Assembly: GCA_947166355.1 (NCBI GenBank)
Contig: CAMVDX010000009.1
Coordinates: 1 to 64,000, forward strand
Length of the DNA: 64,000 nucleotides
Source of the DNA: an uncultured Treponema sp.
GTDB lineage: Bacteria; Spirochaetota; Spirochaetia; Treponematales; Treponemataceae
Reading direction: 5' to 3'
The notes below the pieces were generated by a model. It did not search any database, was not told the DNA's origin, and worked only from the letters and a program-made list of their open reading frames with translations. A program made the position numbers and the translations under genes. Positions within the stretch are counted from its first letter, which is position 1; each line of letters begins with the position of its first letter. Positions 17,243 through 25,691 of this stretch are shown piece after piece.

Positions 17243-18019
17243 CTACTCAGGCAGGTTGAACGCCTTACAGCTGTTTGTCCAAAGCTGCTCGCTGAGTGCT
17301 TCCAGATCCATATCCAGCATTTCTGCAAGGAAACGGGCTGTAGAAGGCAGATAAGCAGGCATAGTTCGCTTTTTCTCGCGGAATTCAGCCGGAATCATAA
17401 ACGGACTTTCTGTTTCAATCAAAATGCGGTCTACCGGAATGTTCAAAACTGTTTCGTGCAGATTTCGGGCATTGCGGTATGTAAGGTTTCCTGCAAAACT
17501 GAACCAGATATTCTTATCCAGACACTTCTTTGCAAAAGCAGCATCCTCCGAATAGCAGTGCAAAATTGCACCTGCATCAGGCATACGCTCAGTAAGAACA
17601 TCATAAAGATCCTTACCGGCATCGCGGTTATGAATAATAACCGGCAGATTATGCTTCTGCGCAATTTCCAGCTGTGTAATAAAAAGCTCTATTTGACTTC
17701 TCTTATCACCAAACTGTTTAAAATAATCCAGACCTGTTTCACCTACTGCAACCACATTCGGAAGAGAAAGAGACTTTTCGATTGTGTTAATCCAGTCCTG
17801 GCCCGGGTTTGTAACTTCAGATGGTGCTACTCCAACAGCATGGTAAATTCCCGAAATCGACTTTAAATTCGGATATACCTTGTTAAAATCATAGAGACTA
17901 TTATTGATGCTGACAATGCGGGCTACTCCAGCCTGCTTTGCCTGTTGTATTACGCGCAATTGCTCAATAGGATCATCGTATATCAGCCCGATGTGAGCGT
18001 GAGTATCAAAAAACTTCAT
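17243..18019 (-). CDS. TatD family metal-dependent hydrolase/deoxyribonuclease
   Basis: 258 residues, the normal TatD length. Metal ligands: DTHAHIG at residues 5-11 (HxH), GETGLDY near 93 (Glu), HNRDAG near 130 (His), LHCYSED near 155 (His), and the last Asp position in ILIETESPF, where Glu-Ser-Pro replaces the more common Asp-Ser-Pro. TatD proteins are 3'-5' DNases/RNases for repair and RNA turnover. GGAAG lies near the ATG at 18019. The gene ends directly at a family A element. The Glu in place of the family Asp (near residue 205) deserves a check. Confidence 0.9.
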   Translation of the reverse strand: MKFFDTHAHIGLIYDDPIEQLRVIQQAKQAGVARIVSINNSLYDFNKVYPNLKSISGIYHAVGVAPSEVTNPGQDWINTIEKSLSLPNVVAVGETGLDYFKQFGDKRSQIELFITQLEIAQKHNLPVIIHNRDAGKDLYDVLTERMPDAGAILHCYSEDAAFAKKCLDKNIWFSFAGNLTYRNARNLHETVLNIPVDRILIETESPFMIPAEFREKKRTMPAYLPSTARFLAEMLDMDLEALSEQLWTNSCKAFNLPE

Positions 18020-18110
18020 GGCTTATTCTTCCTAAAGATGAGATATTATACATATAAAGATATCATAGTTATCACTTATCGTCAAATTTTATTAGAAAAC
18101 TCGGGAATTT

Positions 18111-18282
18111 ATGATGGATGAATGCGTAGTGGAGAAACATATCGGTCTGCATCGAGGGGTCTTTGGCGCTTAGCCATAAAAAAAATCCGAGGATTTTGCA
18201 AAGCAAAACCGCAGGATTTTTTCACAAAAACCAGCTCGCCCGCAGACCGGTATGTTTCGCAACGAGAGCGTTCATCCATCAT
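18111..18282. repeat. Long foldback element, about 170 bp
   Basis: Near-perfect inverted ends: ATGATGGATGAA..GC...GAAACATAtCGGTCTGC at 18111-18150 and its complement at 18242-18282. The core carries a second inverted pair, AAAATCCgaGGATTTTGC against GCAAAACCgcAGGATTTTT, around 18176-18222. It occupies the divergent gap between tatD-like and the M23 gene and contains no credible gene. Confidence 0.85.
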
Positions 18283-18396
18283 ATTTTTCCGACTTTTTAC
18301 CGATTAATTTTCACTACTATTCATTCTTATTAAGTATGCCGATAATTACATTAATATAGTTTATATATCTCATCTTTCATCAGGTTGATGGATGAT

Positions 18397-18426
18397 TTGA
18401 CTACATTCAAGCATATATGGTATAAT
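18397..18426 (+). promoter_or_regulatory. Strong promoter at the start of the M23-bactofilin operon
   Basis: TTGACT, 18 bp, TGG TATAAT (extended -10). Two ATGs follow at 18430 and 18436; the expected start of transcription falls at about 18433-18436, so the message is probably leaderless. Confidence 0.7.
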
Positions 18427-18429
18427 TTT

Positions 18430-19461
18430 ATGAATATGTCAAAAACGCAGAAGACAATTAAGAAATTTGAAAAGCAGTTCACCTCAAAGGTTTCGCACGG
18501 TTTTGGTGCTTTCATGCGCAAAATCGGTTATTTCTTTGTGCGCATTTTTAAGGTTTTTGACAGCAAGCTTACCATCATGATTGTTCCGCATTCGCAGAGC
18601 AAGGTAATCAACTTTCAGACAAATGTATTTGCGCTAGTACTAGGAATTCTTGTTGCCATCGGTGTAATTTCATCATTCTTCTATTATAATAAACGTTCTG
18701 TTTCTGCCAGCATGGAAATCTCTTCCCTTGTAGAACAGAACCGTGCAACACTCGCAAGTCTCGATGAACTCCGCGATGAAAACGCAAATCTTTTCCAGGC
18801 TGCAAAAAGATTCCAGACTTCACTTTCACAGAGTCTTTCTTTGCTCGGCATTGAGCAGGTTAGAAATAACTCAGAAACATCAGCTTCTAACAGTGACCTT
18901 TCTGCACTCTTCAATTCTACAGAAGTCACTCAGGGTTCGCTCAAAGAAGTTGCAGATGTAAAAGAGCTTACGACTTATCTTGAAGATGCTGTAAAACCAA
19001 TTGAACAGATTGGTAAAATGCTCAAAACTCAGCAGAACCTGTTTACAGAAATCCCAAGTATCTGTCCGGTTAAAAATCCTAACTACCATATTTCTATGGC
19101 ATTTGGTCCAAATATTCATCCGCTTAACGGAAACTGGTATATTCATAAAGGACTCGACTTCTCTACCTGGCGTTATGGTGATGCTGTAGTTGCGACTGCT
19201 TCTGGTCAGGTTGTAACCGTTGGTTTTGACAACAGCTTTGGTAACTATATCATCATTAAACATAATCATGGTATGTATACCCGTTATGCGCATCTTCAGA
19301 CACAGCGTGTAAAAAAAGGTGAATCTGTTTCACAAGGCCAGATTATTGGTACTATCGGTAACTCTGGTGTTTCAACTGGACCTCATCTCCATTACGAAGT
19401 ACACATCGGTTCTGATGTAGTAGATCCTGCAAAATACATCAACATCAATTTATCAAAATAG
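18430..19461 (+). CDS. M23 (LytM) family peptidoglycan endopeptidase, membrane-anchored
   Basis: 343 residues. One transmembrane helix (about residues 60-85, FALVLGILVAIGVISSFFYY), a coiled-coil region (about 90-150), then the LytM domain in the last 130 residues. Zn ligands: H and D of HKGLDFS, and HLHYEVH near the C-terminus. It would cut peptide cross-links in the periplasm. The frame is open upstream to 18385, but a strong promoter overlaps that stretch, so I place the start at ATG 18430 or 18436. It is followed after 6 bp by a bactofilin; M23-bactofilin pairs control cell curvature and helical shape in other bacteria. Confidence 0.9.
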   Translation: MNMSKTQKTIKKFEKQFTSKVSHGFGAFMRKIGYFFVRIFKVFDSKLTIMIVPHSQSKVINFQTNVFALVLGILVAIGVISSFFYYNKRSVSASMEISSLVEQNRATLASLDELRDENANLFQAAKRFQTSLSQSLSLLGIEQVRNNSETSASNSDLSALFNSTEVTQGSLKEVADVKELTTYLEDAVKPIEQIGKMLKTQQNLFTEIPSICPVKNPNYHISMAFGPNIHPLNGNWYIHKGLDFSTWRYGDAVVATASGQVVTVGFDNSFGNYIIIKHNHGMYTRYAHLQTQRVKKGESVSQGQIIGTIGNSGVSTGPHLHYEVHIGSDVVDPAKYININLSK

Positions 19462-19467
19462 GTTTCT

Positions 19468-19878
19468 ATGGCTCTAAGAATCGATGACATTTCTATAAAT
19501 ACAATAATCGGAAAAGGCTCTGCCATTTCTGGTAACCTTAAAGTAAACGGCTTTATCCGCATTGACGGTGATATTGACGGAAATCTCGAGACTGACGGTA
19601 ATGTTATCGTAGGCGAAAATGCACGAATTCGCGGAAATCTGAGCGCAAAAGCAGTAATAATCGGTGGAATCATAAAAGGCAATGTTCTTGCAAGCGAAAG
19701 TATTAAACTGCTTTCTGAAGCTGCTGTAATCGGTGATGTAATTTCGCGTAAGGTTCAGGTTGAAGATTCTGCACTTGTTCATGGTCACTGTATTTCTATA
19801 AAAGATGAAGCTGAATACAAGCGAAGCTCAAACGAATATCTTCAGTCTCGGGCTATCAAGGAAAAGGTTAGTCTTTAA
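19468..19878 (+). CDS. Bactofilin (polymer-forming cytoskeletal protein)
   Basis: 136 residues. The central domain (about 10-110) is a right-handed beta-helix with short repeating turns (GNLKVNGFIRIDGDIDGNLETDGNVIVGENARIRGNLSAK style, glycine every 5-6 residues) flanked by short polar tails, as in BacA/CcmA bactofilins. It forms nucleotide-independent filaments at the membrane. It directly follows the M23 peptidase and overlaps the YaaR-like gene by 1 bp. By analogy with other curved and helical bacteria the filament probably positions the peptidase to set spirochaete shape; that is inference. Confidence 0.93.
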   Translation: MALRIDDISINTIIGKGSAISGNLKVNGFIRIDGDIDGNLETDGNVIVGENARIRGNLSAKAVIIGGIIKGNVLASESIKLLSEAAVIGDVISRKVQVEDSALVHGHCISIKDEAEYKRSSNEYLQSRAIKEKVSL

Positions 19879-20474
19879 TGGCAGAAATTGATTCTCTGGG
19901 TTCAAATTATTATTACTCAGGCGTTCAAAATGCCAGCAACGAAGCTATAAAACGCAATACCAAAAAAGAAGAAGTTAGTAAAAGTTCAAAGGCAAAAAAA
20001 CTGGACTTTGGCAAACTGCTGAGGGGCGATGAGGTTGAAGAGCCGTCGTTTATTTCTGCAGGGCTTCCGTCTGAAGTTGCTGAGATGTCGATCGATGACG
20101 CGGCGGTTTATCTTGCTGATGCTGTTTCTATGGCGGGAAATGACTTTGCTGATGAACAGACTCAGGAAAACCTGGAGCGTTTTAAGACCTCGGTAAGTCA
20201 GTTTATACGGTTTGTAATTGCGAACAATTTTGAAGTATCTTCTTTCCAGAAAAAAACTCGTCCCGGTAAAGCAAGTCAGCCTTCACGACTTTTCTTTTTT
20301 TCAAACTATTCTGTTCCACCGACAAAACGACCACCGAGAGTTTCTGTAGAAATCATAAATGAAAAGCTTGATGCCCTTGCCCGTGAAACTCTTTCTTCTC
20401 AAATGAATAACTTAAAAATTCTGGCACAGGTAAACGAAATAAAAGGTCTAATCGTAGACTTGATGTCTTCATAA
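19878..20474 (+). CDS. YaaR/DUF327 family protein
   Basis: 198 residues. The N-terminal 60 residues are low-complexity Lys/Ser-rich and Glu-rich. The C-terminal 120 residues match the DUF327/YaaR pattern: LERFKTSVSQFIRFVIANNFEVSSFQKKTRP then RVSVEIINEKLDALARETLSSQMNNLKILAQVNEIKGLIVDLMS. In Bacillus yaaR lies close to yaaT (ricT), as it does here (ricT follows after 23 bp). The function is unknown. It starts at the stop codon of the bactofilin gene, so it is co-translated with it. Confidence 0.8.
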   Translation: MAEIDSLGSNYYYSGVQNASNEAIKRNTKKEEVSKSSKAKKLDFGKLLRGDEVEEPSFISAGLPSEVAEMSIDDAAVYLADAVSMAGNDFADEQTQENLERFKTSVSQFIRFVIANNFEVSSFQKKTRPGKASQPSRLFFFSNYSVPPTKRPPRVSVEIINEKLDALARETLSSQMNNLKILAQVNEIKGLIVDLMSS

Positions 20475-20489
20475 ATCGTGAGGTATACT
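20460..20489 (+). promoter_or_regulatory. Internal promoter for ricT
   Basis: TTGATG, 18 bp, TATACT; the ricT ATG at 20498 begins 8 nt after the -10 box. The only AGG is too far away to be a ribosome binding site. Confidence 0.5.
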
Positions 20490-20497
20490 GAATAATT

Positions 20498-21418
20498 ATG
20501 AGTGATATTTTTGAAACTGATATAGATGATGAGAGTGAGAATCTTTCCGCTCTCGAAGATTCCGACGTTCGTGAAACTGAATCTGAAAATCTTGTATTTG
20601 ATTATCCGCTTTATCATCTAAAACTTGATTACTCAAGTGAAACAATTTATTCCCGTGCTCCAGATAAAATGCAGCTTAAGAGCGGTGATTTTGTAATTGT
20701 TCCAACGCGCTACGGAAAAGATATGGCTCGAGTTCTTGGAACTGCAAAACGCCCTCTTGGAATTAAACAGTCTGATATTGTAATGATAGATCGAAAGGCA
20801 AACGAAGCCGACCTAAAACGCCGCGAAGAGCTTATTCAAAAAGAGCGAGAAGCCTTTCCGATTTTTAAGGAAAAAGTTGCAAATCATAAGCTTGACATGA
20901 AGCTTGTAGAAACTCATTTTCTTTTTGATGAGCAGAAGGCTTTATTCTTCTTTAGTTCGGACAGCCGAGTAGACTTCCGCGAGCTTGTAAAAGACCTGGT
21001 TTCTGTTTTCAAAATGCGAATTGAGCTGCGTCAGATTGGTGTGCGTGATGAGTCACGAATTACCGGAGGTCTCGGAGTTTGCGGCCGTCCATTCTGCTGC
21101 CACGGAGTTTCTGATAAGCTCCGCCCTGTATCTATCAAAATGGCAAAGGACCAGAACCTGTCTCTGAATTCTATGAAGATTTCCGGTCAGTGTGGCCGCC
21201 TTTTGTGCTGTCTTTCTTATGAATACGACTGGTATAACGAAGCCCGCAAGAGTCTACCTAACGAAGGTGTTCGTCTTTCTTATGACGGAACTGATTTCCG
21301 CATTACAGAAGTAAATCCTCTTACTTCCATGGTAAAAATGCTCGGCGAAGATGGCCGACTGCTCGAAGTAAACGCAAAACGCTTCTACCGCGACGGTAAT
21401 CGCTGGAAGATTAATTAG
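20498..21418 (+). CDS. ricT: PSP1 domain protein, RicT-like
   Basis: 306 residues. The PSP1 domain spans about 45-270 with the family cysteine motifs: GVCGRPFCCHGV near 190 and GQCGRLLCCLSYEYD near 230. In Bacillus, RicT with RicA and RicF forms an Fe-S-containing complex that adjusts RNase Y and mRNA maturation. The first 35 residues are very acidic and lie outside the conserved domain. It is next to the yaaR-like gene as in Firmicutes. No ribosome binding site; see the upstream promoter. A composite repeat starts at the stop codon. Confidence 0.88.
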   Translation: MSDIFETDIDDESENLSALEDSDVRETESENLVFDYPLYHLKLDYSSETIYSRAPDKMQLKSGDFVIVPTRYGKDMARVLGTAKRPLGIKQSDIVMIDRKANEADLKRREELIQKEREAFPIFKEKVANHKLDMKLVETHFLFDEQKALFFFSSDSRVDFRELVKDLVSVFKMRIELRQIGVRDESRITGGLGVCGRPFCCHGVSDKLRPVSIKMAKDQNLSLNSMKISGQCGRLLCCLSYEYDWYNEARKSLPNEGVRLSYDGTDFRITEVNPLTSMVKMLGEDGRLLEVNAKRFYRDGNRWKIN

Positions 21419-21541
21419 ATTGCCACATCGCCGTCGTCATTGCGAGCGCAGCGAAGCAATACGAATGATCAAGGCACGCTTCGCTTAAAACCTTGACTCA
21501 TTCGTTTTGAGGCTTGAAATTGCATTATCAAGCCTCAATCC
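21418..21541. repeat. Composite family B plus long-arm repeat, copy 2
   Basis: A short family B arm (GATTGCCACATCGC...GTCATTGCGAGCGCAGCGAAGCAATACGAATG) followed by the same about 85 bp module as at 2385-2495, differing at only a handful of positions. Confidence 0.85.
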
Positions 21542-21561
21542 ATATTAAAATAACTAAAAAC

Positions 21562-21589
21562 TTGAATTTTTCATATTTTGATTTATAAT
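21562..21589 (+). promoter_or_regulatory. Promoter with -10 box 9 nt before the ATG
   Basis: TTGAAT, 16 bp, TATAAT; ATG at 21599 starts 9 nt later and has no ribosome binding site. Confidence 0.6.
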
Positions 21590-21598
21590 TAATATGTT

Positions 21599-22336
21599 AT
21601 GATTTACATTAAGAAGTGGACAGACTATTACGAAGATTTTTTCCCTGTTGAACCGCACCAGGAAGATTTTTTTACAGCTTTAAGCAATGAGTTTACAAGT
21701 CCTGCAAAGATTTTAAGTGTTGAATGTGGTCCTGCTTTGCTTTCTCAAAAGCTTCAGGATAAAAATGATATCACCCTTACAGACTCATTTCCTGAATTTG
21801 TAAATATGGTAAGTGCACGCCAGGTAAACAAGGATAATCCTGCTCATGTTTTCAATCTTAACCCAGCAGATATTGCCCGCTATCTTGGTAAAAATTTCTT
21901 TAATGTAATTGCATGCCTCTGCTACCGTATAATCTTTATGAAAGACCGCACCCTTATTAAAAAATTCCTTTTTGACTCAAAGATGCTTCTTTCTGACGGC
22001 GGCTATCTTGTTCTTGATATTTTAAATTTTTCTAAATATGACTTTTCGGAAACAAAGATTGATCTTCCCGCAAAAAAATCAGAACGCGCAACCTTGTATT
22101 CCTCTGTAATCAAAAATTCCGACTCAGTTCAGTACAAGCTTTTCCAGCATGTCGTAACCGCAAGCGGAAAGCTGATTGATGAAGTAAAGGATGAGCTTAT
22201 CTGTCCTATCAGTATGGAAACAATACGCTCTTATGCAAAAGAAGTAAAATACTCATCCTGCGAATTCTTCAGCGATTATAACCGCACACCATACTCACCG
22301 GATTCCGACAAAATCATCTGCGTACTTAAAAAATAA
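21599..22336 (+). CDS. Class I SAM-dependent methyltransferase-like protein
   Basis: 245 residues. The layout is that of a small Rossmann methyltransferase: KILSVECGPALLSQKL (about 36-52) in the place of motif I, though the glycine-rich loop is degenerate (V-E-C-G-P), and ITLTDSFPEFVNMV as the acidic strand after it. MLLSDGGYLVLDIL (about 130-143) matches the post-IV strand. The target is not predictable. The weakened motif I means it may not bind SAM. It stands alone between repeat blocks and has a promoter of its own, probably giving a leaderless message. Confidence 0.65.
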   Translation: MIYIKKWTDYYEDFFPVEPHQEDFFTALSNEFTSPAKILSVECGPALLSQKLQDKNDITLTDSFPEFVNMVSARQVNKDNPAHVFNLNPADIARYLGKNFFNVIACLCYRIIFMKDRTLIKKFLFDSKMLLSDGGYLVLDILNFSKYDFSETKIDLPAKKSERATLYSSVIKNSDSVQYKLFQHVVTASGKLIDEVKDELICPISMETIRSYAKEVKYSSCEFFSDYNRTPYSPDSDKIICVLKK

Positions 22337-22337
22337 C

Positions 22338-22510
22338 GTCATCGTGAACCAGATGCCTCCGTCATTGCGAGCTGATATCTCCGTCATTGCGAGTTTATGC
22401 CCCCGTCATTGCGAGCGCAGCGAAGCAATCCATACAATAGATTGCCACGTCGCCCTGCGGGCTCCTCGCAATGACGAAATAATATGAGCCCGCCGCCCCT
22501 CGGCACTACA
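22338..22510. repeat. Family B array: degenerate arms plus one complete palindrome
   Basis: Three spaced CGTCATTGCGAG arms (about 22340-22405) lead into a complete palindrome (GTCATTGCGAGCGCAGCG...CTCCTCGCAATGACG, 22402-22478), then a worn remnant ending CGCAATGACAC near 22525. Confidence 0.85.
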
Positions 22511-22569
22511 CTCCACGCAATGACACAACATATTGCCCGTTATCCTCATTTACACTAAAATAGAATGCT

Positions 22570-24381
22570 ATGAAAGCTACAAAAACAATTATCTCTACAC
22601 TGCGTGAAGCTCCAAACGACGCAGTTATTGCAAGCCATCAGCTTATGATGAGAAGCGGTCTTATCCGCAAACTTGGAAACGGACTTTATGCTTACATGCC
22701 ATTCGGATTCCGTTCTTTAATGAAAGTTGAAAAAATTATCCGCGAAGAACTCGACAACGCAGGTCTTCTCGAAATCAAACCTACAGTAATCGTACCCGGT
22801 GACCTCTGGAAGGAATCCGGACGCTGGGACAAAATGGCAGGCGAAATGCTCACTGCACAGAACCGCCAGGGCCAGGACATGGTAGTTTCTCCAACTGCCG
22901 AGGAAGCTTTTACAGCCATCGTTCGCGAAGGACTTTCTTCTTATAAGCAGCTTCCTTTCACACTCTATCAGATTAATACAAAATACCGCGATGAAATCCG
23001 CCCTCGCTATGGTGTAATGCGTGGCCGCGAGTTCACAATGATGGACGCTTATTCTTTTGATAAGGACCAGGCAGACCTCGACGCTTCTTACGACAATGTA
23101 GCAGCTGCTTACCGCCGTATCTTTAAGCGCATGGGCCTTACAACAATTTCTGTAAAGGCTGATACAGGTTCTATGGGTGGTTCTGGTTCAGAAGAGTTTA
23201 TGGTTGAATCAGAAGTTGGTGATGATACACTTCTTCTCTGTCCAAACTGTGACTATGCCGCAAACGTTGAAAAGGCAGCATGTAAGGCAGAAACTCCACT
23301 CGACTCTAACGGACAGCCACAGAAAAAGACAGACAAGGCAATCGAAGAAGTTGCAACTCCAAATGTATTCAGCATTGAGGACATGGAAAAGTTCTTCGGC
23401 GAAAAATCAACAACCTTCCTTAAGGCTCTTATTTACAAGGTTTACAACTGTGCTGTTGATTTGTCTGGAACAGAGTTCTACAAGAATGCTCAGACTGTTA
23501 CAGAAGGCGGCCAGACTTATATTCCAGAGACTTTCTTCTGCGTACTTATTCGCGGAGACCTTGATGTAAACGAAACAAAGCTTGCTGCAGAACTTAAGGC
23601 TTCTGGTGCAGAACTTGCAAGTGACGAAGATGTTTTGAAGTACAGCGGTGCTCCACACGGCTTTGTTGGACCTGTTGGAATTAAGATTCCTGTAATTGCA
23701 GATAAATCTACTATTGATATGCACGACTGTATCGCAGGGGCTGGAAAAGCAGGCTTCCACATTAAGCACGTTGAACCAGGCCGCGACTTCACTCCATTTA
23801 TGACTGTTGATGTTCGCACCTGTAAAGAAGGCGACGCTTGTCCTGAATGCGGTGGAAAGTTCTACATGAAAAAAGGTAACGAACTTGGACACATCTTTAA
23901 GCTTGGAACTAAATATACAAAATCAATGAACGTAACTTACCTTGGTGAAAGCGGAAAACCAGTAACTCCTCTTATGGGTTGTTATGGAATTGGCGTTGAC
24001 CGTACACTGGCTTCCATCATCGAAGGTCACCACGACGACAAGGGAATTATCTGGCCTATGACTGTAGCTCCATATCAGGTAGCAGTTATCCCAATCCAGT
24101 ATAAGGACAAGATGAAGGAAGTTGCAGATAAGATTTATGAGAACTTGAAAGCCGACGGAATCGAAGTTATTCTCGACGACCGCAACGAACGCCCAGGCGT
24201 TAAATTCACAGACTCAGAACTTATCGGCTACCCTATCCGCATCGTAGTTGGCGACAAGAATCTTCCAAACGTAGAAATGAAGTTGCGTCAGGATGCTGAG
24301 GCTACTCTTGTTCCGGCTGACGAGGTTGCTAAGAAGGCTGCGGATATTGTTCGCGAAGAATTGAAAAAACTGAACGCTTAG
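22570..24381 (+). CDS. proS: Prolyl-tRNA synthetase, bacterial type
   Basis: 603 residues. Class II synthetase of the long bacterial form: catalytic core with MRSGLIRKLGNGLYAYMPFG (about 27-46) and RDEIRPRYGVMRGREFTMMDAYSFD (about 140-164), an editing INS domain (about 225-395) and a C-terminal anticodon-binding domain (about 500-603, ERPGVKFTDSELIGYPIRIVVG). The block GCYGIGVDRTLASIIE (about 474-489) is motif 3. It charges tRNA-Pro. Zinc-like Cys pairs CPNC (about 226) and CPEC (about 425) sit around the INS domain. No strong ribosome binding site; TAGAAT lies 3 nt before the ATG. Confidence 0.97.
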   Translation: MKATKTIISTLREAPNDAVIASHQLMMRSGLIRKLGNGLYAYMPFGFRSLMKVEKIIREELDNAGLLEIKPTVIVPGDLWKESGRWDKMAGEMLTAQNRQGQDMVVSPTAEEAFTAIVREGLSSYKQLPFTLYQINTKYRDEIRPRYGVMRGREFTMMDAYSFDKDQADLDASYDNVAAAYRRIFKRMGLTTISVKADTGSMGGSGSEEFMVESEVGDDTLLLCPNCDYAANVEKAACKAETPLDSNGQPQKKTDKAIEEVATPNVFSIEDMEKFFGEKSTTFLKALIYKVYNCAVDLSGTEFYKNAQTVTEGGQTYIPETFFCVLIRGDLDVNETKLAAELKASGAELASDEDVLKYSGAPHGFVGPVGIKIPVIADKSTIDMHDCIAGAGKAGFHIKHVEPGRDFTPFMTVDVRTCKEGDACPECGGKFYMKKGNELGHIFKLGTKYTKSMNVTYLGESGKPVTPLMGCYGIGVDRTLASIIEGHHDDKGIIWPMTVAPYQVAVIPIQYKDKMKEVADKIYENLKADGIEVILDDRNERPGVKFTDSELIGYPIRIVVGDKNLPNVEMKLRQDAEATLVPADEVAKKAADIVREELKKLNA

Positions 24382-24391
24382 ATTGCGTAAC

Positions 24392-24490
24392 GGTGGTTTC
24401 GATACACTTCGCTTCGCGAAGCACTCAACCACCGAGACATCTGAGACTTTCCGGTGGTTGAGTGATGCGTAGCATCGTATCGAAATCACC
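24392..24490. repeat. Family A palindromic repeat, full copy
   Basis: GGTGGTTTCGATACACTTCGC...GCACTCAACCACC and GGTGGTTGAGTGATGCGTAGCATCGTATCGAAATCACC. Inner stem ATGC/GCAT in the second half. Confidence 0.9.
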
Positions 24491-24507
24491 GTATTCAGGA
24501 TCACCCT

Positions 24508-25560
24508 ATGAAAAAACTAATCCTATCCATCATAACATCAATTATCATAAGCGCTGCCAGCTTTGCACTTCCCGGCTTTACTGCCTTTATTCCGGATAGC
24601 GCCGGCGAGTATGTTTACTACCGCGATTCTTCCTTTACCCGCGAAAGTTATATCGGAATTCTTGGCTATGATGATGCTACCATCCAGATTCGTTATTTTG
24701 CACCAAAGGATGATGAAGCAAAACTTCCAGCCAAGGAAATTGCAATCCTGATTACGGTTGACCCAAAGGCTGATTTCTGGAACATGACCGGTGAAAAGAT
24801 TATCTCTACAATTCTCCCAGATACAGATGATACTGATATTGTAAACTATCTTCATGATTTGCTTTATGAATTTTCTGCAAGACGGATTTCTGCTGGTACT
24901 ATAGAATCAGACAAAGTGATTGCAGATCAAGATTTTGCACAGTTCGGCGGAAATGTTTCCATCACTTTTGATGCCCGAATTCCTCTTTTTAATATCAGAA
25001 CCATTACAGACTCAAAGGGCTCAAAAGCTTTTGACTGCGTAACAATTGGTACTATCAAATCAAGTGAAGATAAAAGCTTCGAAGCCTTCAAGGGCGTGTC
25101 TGGCCCAAAACCAGAAGTAACAAAAGAAACCCGCAAGACAGCAAAAGCAAAAATCTGCAAGTTTGAAAACCGCCAGGTTACCCTGGATGAAAGCTGGGAA
25201 CAGAAAATGGAAAACTTCTGGACACTCGGTAATGATTCATTAATTACAATGTCAGCATTACCTCAAGTTTCAGAAAATAAAGTTCTTAACGATTTATATG
25301 TACAGAGAAAGCTTCTTGAAAGCACAGAAGGCTCTTACACAGACTTTCAGAATTGCGAAATCACTTACACACAAGCAAAAGACAGTTATAAAATTGTAAG
25401 CACCTCATACTTTCCTGAAAACGGAATAAATGTTTGTATTACAAAGATTTTGACCAGAAATACAAATGGAGGCTTTGATTATTTTTCGATTTCGACCTAT
25501 CAGACGGCATATCTCAAAAATCCGGCTTATTTTGATAAAATAATTAAATCTTATAAATAA
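24508..25560 (+). CDS. Secreted protein of unknown function
   Basis: 350 residues. Signal peptide MKKLILSIITSIIISAASFA (cleavage near residue 20). The mature part is beta-rich with Tyr and Phe; residues about 20-110 (FIPDSAGEYVYYRDSSFTRESYIGILGYDDATIQIRYFAP) recall small repeated strands, but I recognise no family. Gly and Pro patterns do not suggest an outer-membrane barrel, and it does not end in Phe. A family A element lies directly upstream. A periplasmic location is inferred. Confidence 0.65.
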   Translation: MKKLILSIITSIIISAASFALPGFTAFIPDSAGEYVYYRDSSFTRESYIGILGYDDATIQIRYFAPKDDEAKLPAKEIAILITVDPKADFWNMTGEKIISTILPDTDDTDIVNYLHDLLYEFSARRISAGTIESDKVIADQDFAQFGGNVSITFDARIPLFNIRTITDSKGSKAFDCVTIGTIKSSEDKSFEAFKGVSGPKPEVTKETRKTAKAKICKFENRQVTLDESWEQKMENFWTLGNDSLITMSALPQVSENKVLNDLYVQRKLLESTEGSYTDFQNCEITYTQAKDSYKIVSTSYFPENGINVCITKILTRNTNGGFDYFSISTYQTAYLKNPAYFDKIIKSYK

Positions 25561-25691
25561 GAACCTGCTGTCTGCCTCGCAAAAACGCGGCTGTGACTAC
25601 ACTGACAATGGGTCAAGCCCATTGCAGTGCAACACAAAGTGCTTTTGCAATTCAGCCATCCGATTCTCATTTCCGAGTTCATTTTATCAAA

